DNA from: Morinoia aosen
Taxonomy: Eukaryota; Arthropoda; Malacostraca; Amphipoda; Talitridae
DNA length: 64,000 nucleotides
NCBI GenBank assembly: GCA_030386875.1
Contig: CM059562.1
Span: forward strand, 19,893,360-19,957,359
Direction: 5' to 3'
The first letter of the stretch is position 1; the number at the start of each line of letters is the position of its first letter. The position numbers and the translations under genes were made by a program. Shown here piece after piece: positions 35,701 to 45,649 of this stretch. The notes under the pieces are model-generated. The model did no database searches, had not been told where the DNA came from, and saw only the letters and a program-made list of their open reading frames with translations.

Positions 35701-36409
35701 GACTTGTATGGATTTGTGATAGTTTTTCTCTGAATCCAACCCAGTTTGCATTTTTAATAATCCATCTACAGAGATGGTTTTCAGATTTTTGTATTACAGT
35801 ACCAAAAGTACATTCAATGGGATAATGGTCACTCCCAAGGTCTGCACCTCTCTGAAGAGACCCACAAGCAAGGAGAGTTGGAGGGACAATGCACAAGTCT
35901 AATGTGGAACTTGTCCCTACTCGAGTGTCTATGTAAGTGGGTAAGTTGGGAGGGTTGAGTATTCCGAGAGAGTTCTCATCTAGAAGTTTACAGAGATTCT
36001 TTCCCGAAGCATTCAGTCGGCCTTTAAAGTCCCACAAAGGCGCATGAGCATTCATATCACCAATGAATATAAACAAATCACTCATCTGAACATAATAATG
36101 ATAAAATTCTTCATAAGTAATACATGCATTAGGATTGTAAATATTACATATATCAATATAACCAAAGGAACAGAACACTTTAATTGATGCAATCTCTAAT
36201 CTACCATTTAAATAACTATCTATATTATTCACAGAAAAATTAATATCATTTCTAATAATGAAACATAATCCACCTTTGGCTCCATCATTCCTATGGGACC
36301 ACACACACTCATAGCCTAAAAATTTAGGCTCCTTAGTTTTGATAAATGTCTCACATAAACACAGTACATCAGGTTTCTTAGTATATAGATAGAGTTTCAC
36401 TTCTGACAA
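32743..36409 (-). pseudogene. Element B ORF2 (endonuclease, reverse transcriptase, RNase H), broken
   Basis: Three frames. 36409-35318 is the APE-type endonuclease (LCLCETFIKTKEP, FIGDMNAHAPLWD, GSDHYPIECTF). 35381-33639 is the RT, with YQPITLLSCFSKIMEQ, LPQGAVLSPLLFN and the catalytic YADD in IQCIAYADDVTIV. The region below 33640 to 32743 is RNase H, with FTDGSK, VIFVDSKCS, WIPAHSGIMGNEIADRC and a terminal CCHC motif CPECGVPETIEHFLLSC. Breaks: a frameshift near 35320-35380, one near 33650, and an in-frame TAA near 33480 between LFAI and QAVNY. Catalytic residues survive, but this copy cannot make a full protein. Confidence 0.82.
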
Positions 36410-36509
36410 TTTAGAAGATAGACCATTACAATTTAGTTGATAAACAAGAAGATTTTTTCCAAAGCACCACTTCTTTTGGTTCTCTGATCACAGATTTTAA
36501 AGTTACGCA

Positions 36510-38291
36510 TCATTTCTTTCTTGGAATTGCTCCCAATCTTTTGTTTCTTTTAGCATGAGAAAGAGGAATTTTGGAGGGGGTTTTATAATTTTTTTCCAAA
36601 ACAGTCTCACCTTTATTTTGAGATTTTACATTACTATGATATTCGCTGAGTAGCTGTGCTCCAATTTTTTGGCCAAGATGGTTTCTTATCATTCCCAACA
36701 GCAGAAGATTCCTCTCACGCTTGTTTTCATGGTTCAAGTTAGATGAAAATGCTTCCATCATGAATTTACCCAGGTGGAAGAAGAAATCCTCAAACATAGT
36801 TTGTACCTGGGACTCAATTTTCTTCAGCACTACTTGTATTGGATCTTCGTTGGTGACCATTGTTTCTTGCGAAGGCTGACGATCATTAAAATGAGAGGCT
36901 AGTACATTCTGCTTAGGCTGGTTGGGTTTGACCTGGGGAATCCTTCTTGGTATGTAGTAGGACCCTTGAGATTGGTGTACATCAGCTGGAACAGTCACTT
37001 GTTTTGGTTGTGTGGTTTTCAGAGATGCAGCATATGTTTTTTCATTAATCCTTGATTCTGGAATTTGCATTTTTTCTTGCGTAGGGGCAGTTTTTTCCTT
37101 GTTCCATTGATTCAGTTGAGAACTTGGCTCATTGTAAGTGGTTTTGGCTCTTTGCAAGATAGATTCTAGACTATCTGTGGTCTCATATATGATTTGCCTT
37201 CAACCCTCTGAAAAGGAGATGCCTTCTTTCATCAGTGTTTGTATTTGAACAGCATTTTGAATATATGGGCATTCTCTAGAGCTGGCCACATGATTCCCCT
37301 TGCAGTTAGCACAGAAGGGAGTGGGGGCACTACACTTGTCTTTTGAATGGCCTCCACCACAGATAAGGCACCTTTCAACAGATGTACACCCAGTAGCAAA
37401 ATGTCCATAACGTTGGCATTTATAACATCGGATAGGTGGAGGTGAACACAGATTGACCTTGAAATTCATGTATTCTATTTTAAGTTGTTTTGGGAGATCA
37501 CTGCCTTGAAATTGTACTTTTACACTGAGGGAATCCTCTTTTTTTCCATTAGAGAATTTTGGCAGTCTGACCATGTTGATAACTTTGGCATTTTCACAGC
37601 TGGCAATTGGGATAAGCTCATTTAAATTTACATCATAGTCAATTGGTCTCATAACCCCAAAGGTAGATTGTGAGGATTCTGAGCGTGGTTTATAGCAACT
37701 AACTGCAAATTTTCCAACGCTGTTAATTTTCAACAGTCTTGTTATTTCTTCTTCGGTAGTCTCTTTGAATTCAACTGCAATCAGGTTTTGTCGTTTGTTC
37801 ACTCTTACCTCTTTAATGTAGTCATAGTTCAGTATTTGTTTCAGTCCTTGAGCCAGTCCAAATGGGTCATAGGTCATTTTTTTCTTGTTTGCTCCAAGTA
37901 ATTCATTGCTTGACTCCTGTAGTTGAGTGATCAGCAAGGTACACATTTTCTGTTTGGATGCCATTGTTTTATTAGTTGGGTAAATCTTTTTTGGTTCAAG
38001 TGGAGACTGAGTAGTTTTACGCGTCTTTTTTGATGTGTCACAATCGGAGTTTGAGCTTGAGAGGCTTACACTGGTTCTTTCTCTTTTTTATGATGGGATG
38101 TTCTCCTTGAACCAAGTCCCTCGTATTACCGATTCATTAGTTTCTTCAGTACTCATTGTTTTCTCTTCGTCGGTTTGCTCTTCTTTACTGGCAGGATTGG
38201 AGGCTAGCAACAGCTCTTCTTTGATTTCAGAGCAGGGATCTTCTGACTCTCTCAAATCACTAAAACGATTTGCCAATGGCAGTTCGGCCAT
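36510..38291 (-). pseudogene. Element B ORF1 (gag-like RNA-binding protein), two nonsense codons
   Basis: One reading frame of 593 codons from the ATG of MAELPLANRFSD, interrupted only by TAA at 38088-38090 and TGA at 37200-37202, with no frameshift. The middle segment (37964-37200) holds an RNA-binding-like region and three zinc knuckles: CYKCQRYGHFATGC, CLICGGGHSKDKC and CANCKGNHVASSREC. The C-terminus is basic. ORF1 proteins of this type coat the element RNA. The two stops make this copy inactive, although the remaining frame is well conserved. Confidence 0.8.
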
Positions 38292-38407
38292 TTCAGATTT
38301 TGAAGGTAGCCCCAGAAAGGGGCCACCAACACAGAGTATTATAAACAATCAGCAGGGCAGAAGTAGAAATTATAAAAAAGACAAGTAAACAATTACAATA
38401 TATATAT

Positions 38408-40153
38408 GAACTTGAACTTGAAATTGAGGGCCGACAGCGTCGGGGCCTTTGTAACGGCCTACAATTCCCTCCACAGTTATCACACAAAGAGTTCAGCGCC
38501 TGGTACCAGACTTGTCCACTAAACTACTCAGGATTTACCAATCCTTGTCACAAGCTGCCATTGGATGGCGTCACTGGGATAGCCAGTGCGTCAAAACACC
38601 ATCCCCAGGCATATTGGGTCATTACTGACCATTCTACCTGACTGGCTCATTCCAGTCACTGTCTCTTACTCCAGGCACGCACAAGAAACAATTTCATAGC
38701 TTCAATGATACTCAAATTGCACTCCTGATCCAATCCAGCAAGACAGCTTATACCGCAATCATCTTCAGCACATCTGGCATACCACTCATTCTCTCCATAC
38801 TGCTCAAGCACCACATTCATAAAACTTTCTCTCTCTTGCTCATACTTACTACATTCCAGCACAAAATGCTCAATTGTTTCCTCCACTCCACTAATACACT
38901 GCCGACATAATCTGTTATTATTCTCATTCCACCTCCATGTACGTCTGTTCACACTCAATGACTTACATCTCACAGCAAACAAGAGTTGACTTCCAAAACT
39001 ACCATCATAGAACATCTCAAACTTAGGTGCTTCTTTTTTCATATACCAGTCAAGTGTAGGCTTCCGCACCATGCTAAGCCTCCATTTATTCAATCCATAC
39101 TCTTTTGTTTTCCTCTCAATCTCTTTCTTCCACCTCTTGCAGTCCCACTCAGGCCCTACACCTCCAGGATTTATTAAACTCCAGTCATCCACAGGTCTCC
39201 CAATTCTAACATGAATAATCTTTTGCATACTAAGCTTCCTTGCATGCCCCCAACACACTTTCTCCCAATAGCTTACACTCAGATTCCATTCAAAAATTCG
39301 CTTTACCCATCTGCTATTCTGCATTCTTTCAATTCTCACCTTATAATTCAGCACCGCCTTCATCATTCTTTCTGAAAATAGGCTCCACCCAAGGTCACCT
39401 CTAATGGCTTCTGTAGCTGTCCATTTTGGAGCACCCAATGCTAACCGTCCTACCTTATTTTGTATTACATCCAGCTTTTCAAGATCACTTCCATTCCAGG
39501 CAAGAGCACTCATACCATACATGACACTAGGTACAGCAACATACTTCCACATTCCTCTCACACATTCATACTTGTTTGCTCTGTATCTGGCCACGCTACT
39601 TAATCGTCCACTCCACTGCATAGCTTTTGCCACTTTCTCACCCTTAGTTCTAGTGCATCCATCTTCACTTATCATACAACCTAGATATTTGTATTCTTTT
39701 GTTCTACCTATTCTGATTTCTCCAATATTCCACAGTCTGTCTCTATCAGTCTCATCACTATTTATAACCATAACCTTGCTTTTGTCGGCACCGAAGTTCA
39801 TCTTGAAATCTGTACTATATCCGTTCACAATGTCAAGCATCCTTTGCAGTTCATGTCCACATCCACTAACCACAACCACATCATCAGCATACAACAAACA
39901 GCTCAGTCTCTCATTACCAACTTTCAGTCCTAAGCCACTCCTTCTCAGTCGAACTGCTAATTCTTCTGTGTACAATCCAAACAACAGGGGAGACAGAGTA
40001 CAGCCCTGTCTCACTCCTCTAACACTCCTCACTTGCCCCGTTTCCAAATTTCCTAACCTGTATATAGCGCTTGTGTTCTCATACAGACTTTGTACAATTT
40101 TTACTATTTTTATGCTAAACCCAACTTTTCTCAGAACTTCAAGGAGCCTAACC
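38408..40153 (-). mobile_element. Family A non-LTR retrotransposon, copy 3 (5'-truncated)
   Basis: The 3' tail of CTTGAA-type repeats at about 38408-38425 is followed by the conserved 3' UTR and an uninterrupted ORF2 C-terminal half. It is truncated at 40153, a typical dead-on-arrival product of incomplete target-primed reverse transcription. The 5' junction carries unusual short repeats (40140-40210). Confidence 0.85.
38656..40153 (-). CDS. Family A ORF2 C-terminal half (partial, uninterrupted)
   Basis: Open frame from the truncation point at 40153 to the stop at 38656. It starts inside the RT fingers/palm region, reaches VRQGCTLSPLLFGLYTEEL and the catalytic box CLLYADDVVVVS, then the thumb and a long C-terminal domain, and ends with a CCHC-type motif (CRQCISGVEETIEHFVLEC). 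There is no endonuclease, no upstream RT motifs and no own start codon, so it is a fragment rather than a working gene, although no stop interrupts it. Confidence 0.75.
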
Positions 40154-40462
40154 TATGATTACTGTACTACTGTAATCATAACCAAGGAGCCTATATATAT
40201 GATTACAGTATAACGTGGTCAGGGGAATGGTGAAAAATCCAAACAATTAGTCACACCACCTTCCGCACCCCCTCCCACCCCAACCGAATTACCTCACCAC
40301 CTCAGATGGAGAGGAGAGAGCCGGTTGCGCGTGGAATGGAAAATAATGAATGTTACTAGGCTTAATTTTGGAATTACTTTTATCTTTTCACAGGAGCTTG
40401 GCACAATACAGTCTTATCTCAACGAACGCAACTGTCTCTCTCCCCCTGTTGCCTCTGTTTAA
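40154..40462. other. Short non-element spacer between family A copies 3 and 4
   Basis: About 300 bp not matching families A-C. It begins with a hairpin at 40154-40180 and short duplications of the copy 3 end. The rest (cacaccaccttccgcacccc, etc.) is unrecognised and may be a remnant of the original target DNA. Confidence 0.4.
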
Positions 40463-40710
40463 TGAACTTGAACTTGAACTTGAGGGCCGACAGTGTCGGG
40501 GCCTTTGTAACGGCCTACAATTCCCTCCACAATTTTCACACAAAGAGTTCAGCGCCTGGTACCAGACTTGTCCACTAAACTACTCAGGATCTACGATCCT
40601 TGTCACAAGCCTCCATTGGAAAGCATCACCGGGACAGCCAGTGTGTCAAAACACCATCCCCCGGCACATTGGGTCATTACAGCCCATTCTACCAGACTGG
40701 CTCATTCCGG

Positions 40711-43700
40711 TCACTGTCTCTTACTCCAGGCACGCACAAGAAACACTTTCATAGCCTCAGTGATACTCGCATTACACTCCTGATCCAATCCAGCAAGACA
40801 GCTCATACCGCAATCATCTTCAGCACATCTGGCATTCCACTCATTCTCTCCATACTGCTCAGACACCACATTCATAAAACTCTCTCTCTCTTGCTCATAC
40901 TTACTGCATTCCAGCACAAAATGCTCAATTGTTTCCTCTACTCCACTATTACACTGCTGACATAATCTGTTATTATTCTCATTCCATCTCCATGTACGTC
41001 TGTTCACACTCAATGACTTACATCTCACAGCAAACAAGAGTTGACTTCCAAAACTACCATTATAGAACAGCTCAAACTTAGGTGCTTTCTTTTTCATATA
41101 CCAGTTAAGTGTAGGCTTCCGCATCATGCAAAGCTTCCACTTATTCAATCCATACTCTTTTGTTTGTCTCTCAATCTCTTTCTTCCACCTCTTGCAGTCC
41201 CACTCAGGCCCTACACCTCCAATATTTATTAAACTCCAGTCATCCACAGGTCTCCCAATTCTAACATGAATAATCTTTTGCATACTGAGTTTCCTTGCAT
41301 GCCCCCAACATACTTTCTCCCAATAGCTTACACTCAGATTCCATTCAAAGATTCGCCTTACCCACCTGCTATTCTGCATTCTTTCAATTCTCACCTTATA
41401 ATTCAGCACATCTTTCATCATTCTTTCTGAAAATAGGCTCCACCCTAGGTCACCTCTAATGGCTTCTATAGCTGTCCATTTCGGAGCACCCAATGCTACA
41501 CGTCCTACCTTATTTTGTATCACATCCAGCTTTTCAAGATCACTTCCATTCCAAGCAAGAGCACTCATACCATACATGACACTAGGTACAGCAACATACT
41601 TCCACATTCCTCTCACACATTCGTACTTGTTTGCTCTGTATCTGGCCACACTACCTAACCGTCCACTCCACTGCATTGCTTTAGCCACTTTCTCACCTTT
41701 AGTTCTAGTACATCCATCTTCACTCATCATACAACCTAGATTTTGGATTCTTTTGTTCTACCTATTCTGATTTCTCCAATATTCCACAGTCTGTCTCTAT
41801 CAGTCTCATCACTATTTATAACCATGACCTTACTTTTATCGGCACCAAAGTTCATCTTGAAATCTGTACTATATCCATTCACAATGTCAAGCATCCTTTG
41901 TAGTTCATGACCACATTCACTAACCACAACCACATCATCAGCATACAACAAACAGCTCAGTCTCTCATTACCAACTTTCAGTCCTAAACCACTCCCTCTC
42001 AGTCTAACTGCTAATTCTTCTGTGTACAATCCAAACAACAGGGGGGACAGAGTACAGCCCTGTCTCACTCCTCTAACACTCCTCACTTGTCCTGTTTCCA
42101 AATTTCCTAACCTGTAGATAGCACTTGTGTTCTCATACAGACTCTGTACAATGATCACTATTTTTCTGCTAAAACCAACTTTTCTCAAAATTTCAAACAG
42201 CCTAACCCGATCCACTCTGTCATACGCCTTTTCAATATCCAGGAATGCTAAATATACCTTCTTGTTATCCTTCTTCATTCGCTCAATTATTACACTCACT
42301 ACAAACAGATTATCCTCCCCCCGTCTATCTTGCCTAAAACCATTCTGTTCTTCTCCCAGGACTCCTAATTCCTCAACTAAGTTTTTCATTCTCTCATTCA
42401 AAATACCACAAAAGATCTTACATACGGTGTCACCCAGTGCAATTGGTCTGTAATTTTTAAGTTCTTTCATACTCTTATGTCCACCCTTGTGCAACAGAAC
42501 TACATTACACTTGTTCCAGTCATCCGGTACTCTTTCACTCTTCCATATCTCATCAAATAAACATTTCAACATACTGACTACACTCTCTCCTCCACATTTA
42601 TAGAACTCATATGGTATCTTATCAGGGCCACATGCCTTTCCATTTTTCACTTTCTTCAAAAAACTTACAATCTCTTCACAAGTGATTTCGTCTTCCATTT
42701 GCAGTTCATGTTCATCTATCAGAAAATTTATCGGTTCATCATCTGTAACCTGCTAATTCATTCCACCAATGTCCTCCCAGTATTCTTCAACTGCTTTCAC
42801 CATTTGCATCCTATCTTGCACACTGCAACCATTGACTACTAATTCATCAACTTGAACTTCACTACCTCTATCATTACCTTGTATAAACCTATACCAATCT
42901 TTTATTCCATCTGGACCTTTCTTTCTTAGATTTTCAACTTGGTGTCTCTCTTCTTTAACCCTAGCCTCATTGATCATTCTCTTTACTTTCTTCTGCTGGT
43001 CCTTGTACTCATTCCATACACTCTGCGATTCATCCTCAGTAATTCTGCGTCTTTCATATATTTACCTCATACTGCGTTGTTTTTTATTTGAAGTCTTCCT
43101 TCTCGTTCGTTCTTCCTTTATCTCACTCGTAAACCACCTAGCATTCCCTGTACCTTTCCTGCATTTCATTCTACCGATCTTTTGCTCTGCCACATCATAC
43201 AAGGTTCTTGCAATCTCCTTATTTAGGTCATTTACATTTCCACACCTGTTCCAGTTACATCTACTCAATTCATTTCTAAATTCTTCCCAGTTTGCCATTT
43301 TAATACGCCAATTTTCTCTTACTCTGCTGGCCTTCTGCATTGACTCCTTTCCACCCCAATTATATTCTAGTACAAGCATTTTATGGTCACTATCAATATC
43401 AAAATCATCTTCATCTACAAACATTTCTTTGACACATATTCTTGCTCTACTATTCACTATCATATAATCAATTGCAGTTTTACATTCCCTGCTTTGCCAT
43501 GTATGCAAGCCATTTCCTATTGTTACATTCAGGTTCTCAAGTTCATTCTCATCACAGAAATCAATCAATTTTTGTCCATTTGCATTCACAGGCTCACCAA
43601 GTATACCAACATGGCCATTCATATCACCCATCACAATCAGAGGGCATCTGCAATGCTCTTGCACAATTCTTGTTAATATTTCATCCCATTTTACATTCTC

Positions 43701-44124
43701 TTGATGAGCTAAAATACCATCAGTTGTCATATAGCATACAACCACAATAACACATTCTCTGGCATGCATTCTTTCACACTTTATTACTAACAGATCTTCA
43801 CTCTCAGGTTCATTTCCAACAGGAATTTCTTCTAATTTCCAATTTAGAGCATTTTTTACAATGAGACCAACTCCACCACCTCTTTTTTGCCAACTTACAC
43901 GCCCTTTTCCAATCATATAGTACTTACTCTCCTTACATTTTAAACTGACTATCACGCATTTGGGTCTCTACTACACCAACACAATCCGAATCTCCATTCT
44001 CAAATTCTGCTACAAGGTCATTTAACTTTCCTGCATTCCATCCACGCACATTTATACATCCAAACCTTACAACACTATTGGACAATTCACGACATTTTTC
44101 ATTTTTGCTCTGACAGCTTTCCAT
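40711..44124 (-). pseudogene. Family A copy 4 ORF2 (endonuclease-reverse transcriptase), broken
   Basis: Starts with ATG at 44124 directly after the ORF1 TGA. Endonuclease pieces: FGCINVRGWNAGKLNDLV, GDMNGHVG and DSDHKMLVLEY. RT: GPDKIPYEFYKC, NYRPIALGDTVC, LAFLDIEKAYDRVD, VRQGCTLSPLL and YADD. The C-terminal CCHC motif is CQQCNSGVEETIEHFVLEC. Breaks: a frameshift near 43945, a frameshift around 42980-43060, a TAG nonsense codon at 42753-42755 (copy 2 has GAG there), and an indel near 41735 where copy 5 is in frame. Four disabling changes make it inactive, though similarity to copy 5 remains very high. Confidence 0.82.
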
Positions 44125-45270
44125 TCATCCAGTTCCACCTTCCATTACAATATGAGTACACCCAATCCACTGGATGTATCTCCTGGAGAGTTTCATCTTA
44201 CCTTCTTGAGTAAGGTGGACTCCATCTCCACGAAAACATCCACTCTGGATCAGGTTATCCATATCAAGGAAGCTGGAACCCATTTCACGCTTTCTCGTAC
44301 TCTCAGCTTTCATACTCATAATCCTTTCATGCACTTCCCTATTCACCTCCTTTCGCACCCTTTCATACTCCTCACCACATGCAGGCCTTCTCAGCAGGCT
44401 GGTTACAGCCACTCTTACATTCTTCTTTCGCGCCTTTTCAACAACATTCATAATTGCATTCACCGTATGCTCTCTCCCACATTCAAGCAATCCATTGCCA
44501 CCTCCTTGCAGTACAACCATCCCTTCATCCATTCCATCTATCACTTCCTCAGCATGCCTACAAATCTCTTTCACTCCCTTTTCTCTCATGCTCGTACATC
44601 CACTACGGTCAGTCATTCTCACAAACCTATCCACATTCTTCACCATGCTGTCAACACATATTCTAATCGTAGGTCTCACTCTCCCTTTCATACTACTCTT
44701 TTGTTCAACTCTTCCACTCACATCACTCTTTCCATCCATCTTCCTTTCATTCACTTCCACTACAGGCGCCTGCACCTCATGTGGCATATCAACAGGTTGC
44801 TCCTTCACTCTCTTCCCATTCGTACTTCTTTCATCATGCTCATTCATCCTTCTACTCTCATCTGGCACATTTGCACCACCATTCACTTCATTTATTGCAT
44901 TCACACTCCTTGCACCATCATCCACTTCATTTGCACTCCTTGCACCACCACCATTTACCTCTTCATTTACTGCATTTGCACCATTCTCATTCTTTCCTTC
45001 ATTCAACTTCCTTTCATCCTTCAAGTCAGCCTCTAAAGCAACCATCAGAATTGTCAATCTCTCAACCTCCTCTTCCAACTTCTTTCTCTCGTCATTCAAA
45101 CATTTCCAGCACGTAAACACAAGATCATTCAACTTCCTCTGACTCATCTCTCTCAAACCTTTGCATGCATCTATATCTACCCACTCTTTACAAGCCATGC
45201 ACTCAATCTCCTCATCCATTCCACTTGCACCTCCCTTCCTACAACCAGTCCTATTTCTTGCCATCCTCAA
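44125..45270 (-). CDS. Family A ORF1: PHD-like finger plus SGNH-esterase-like domain
   Basis: Intact 381-residue frame. A Cys-rich finger lies at residues 24-57 (C-x2-C at 24/27, Cys 36, C-x2-C at 54/57), followed by a coiled coil (about 58-90) and a low-complexity linker to about residue 195. An SGNH/GDSL-like domain then spans about 200-370: block I CVDSM with candidate nucleophile Ser208, block III GGGNG (256-260), and block V DGVHLT with the Asp349/His352 pair. ORF1 proteins with PHD and esterase domains are documented for CR1-type non-LTR elements, where they are thought to act in RNP or membrane association. The usual GDS is here VDS. The TGA stop is followed immediately and in frame by the ORF2 ATG. 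Confidence 0.75.
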   Translation of the reverse strand: MRMARNRTGCRKGGASGMDEEIECMACKEWVDIDACKGLREMSQRKLNDLVFTCWKCLNDERKKLEEEVERLTILMVALEADLKDERKLNEGKNENGANAVNEEVNGGGARSANEVDDGARSVNAINEVNGGANVPDESRRMNEHDERSTNGKRVKEQPVDMPHEVQAPVVEVNERKMDGKSDVSGRVEQKSSMKGRVRPTIRICVDSMVKNVDRFVRMTDRSGCTSMREKGVKEICRHAEEVIDGMDEGMVVLQGGGNGLLECGREHTVNAIMNVVEKARKKNVRVAVTSLLRRPACGEEYERVRKEVNREVHERIMSMKAESTRKREMGSSFLDMDNLIQSGCFRGDGVHLTQEGKMKLSRRYIQWIGCTHIVMEGGTG

Positions 45271-45649
45271 ACACAGACTTCTATCTCAGTACAAATTTCC
45301 CAGGCAGAAGAAGTCTTCACTCACCAAATCTACTGAAAATCAAGTTATCAAACAAAAAGAAACGAAAACGGTTCCTACTACTCACAGTCACTCTCTACAA
45401 TGTCACACACTATACTCTTTATATGCAAAGAAAGATTAACTACCAGTCATAACACCTCAGTCAAAAATTGCAAGTCACCACACCAAAGTCCAATGCTCAG
45501 TCTCAACTCTCACGCAACAAAAAAAAAACTACTCTCACGAGCACTCCATACAAAGTCACACACTGTACACACGTGAATATACAAACTATATCATTGTCCA
45601 GCAACTTCACTTTAATTCACCACAATATTCGTCGGAGGACCAGAAACAC

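Larger units (their letters stand above)
32488..38395 (-). mobile_element. Element B, I-clade-like non-LTR retrotransposon (near full length, decayed)
   Basis: Order on the minus strand: 5' UTR, ORF1 (38291-36510) with CCHC knuckles, ORF2 (36409-32743) with EN, RT and RNase H, then a short 3' UTR to about 32488. This EN-RT-RNH plus knuckle-ORF1 architecture fits the I/R1/LOA group. Its 5' end abuts the 3' tail of family A copy 3, and its 3' end abuts the broken end of copy 2. Confidence 0.8.
40463..45649 (-). mobile_element. Family A non-LTR retrotransposon, copy 4 (apparently full length, ~5.2 kb)
   Basis: The only copy with both ORFs. About 380 nt of 5' UTR precede ORF1 (45270-44125), ORF2 (44124-40711) and a 3' UTR ending in three CTTGAA units at about 40463-40485. 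ORF1 has PHD-like and SGNH-esterase-like domains, the type known from CR1-superfamily elements; ORF2 has APE endonuclease and RT but no RNase H, consistent with that assignment. Its 5' end directly abuts the 3' tail of copy 5. Confidence 0.82.

Noticed and set aside
39404-40213. 269-codon plus-strand ORF
   Set aside because: Antisense to the family A reverse transcriptase; no independent support.
44152-45142. Long plus-strand ORFs rich in His/Ser/Phe
   Set aside because: Antisense shadows of the family A ORF1 on the minus strand, which has recognisable domains.
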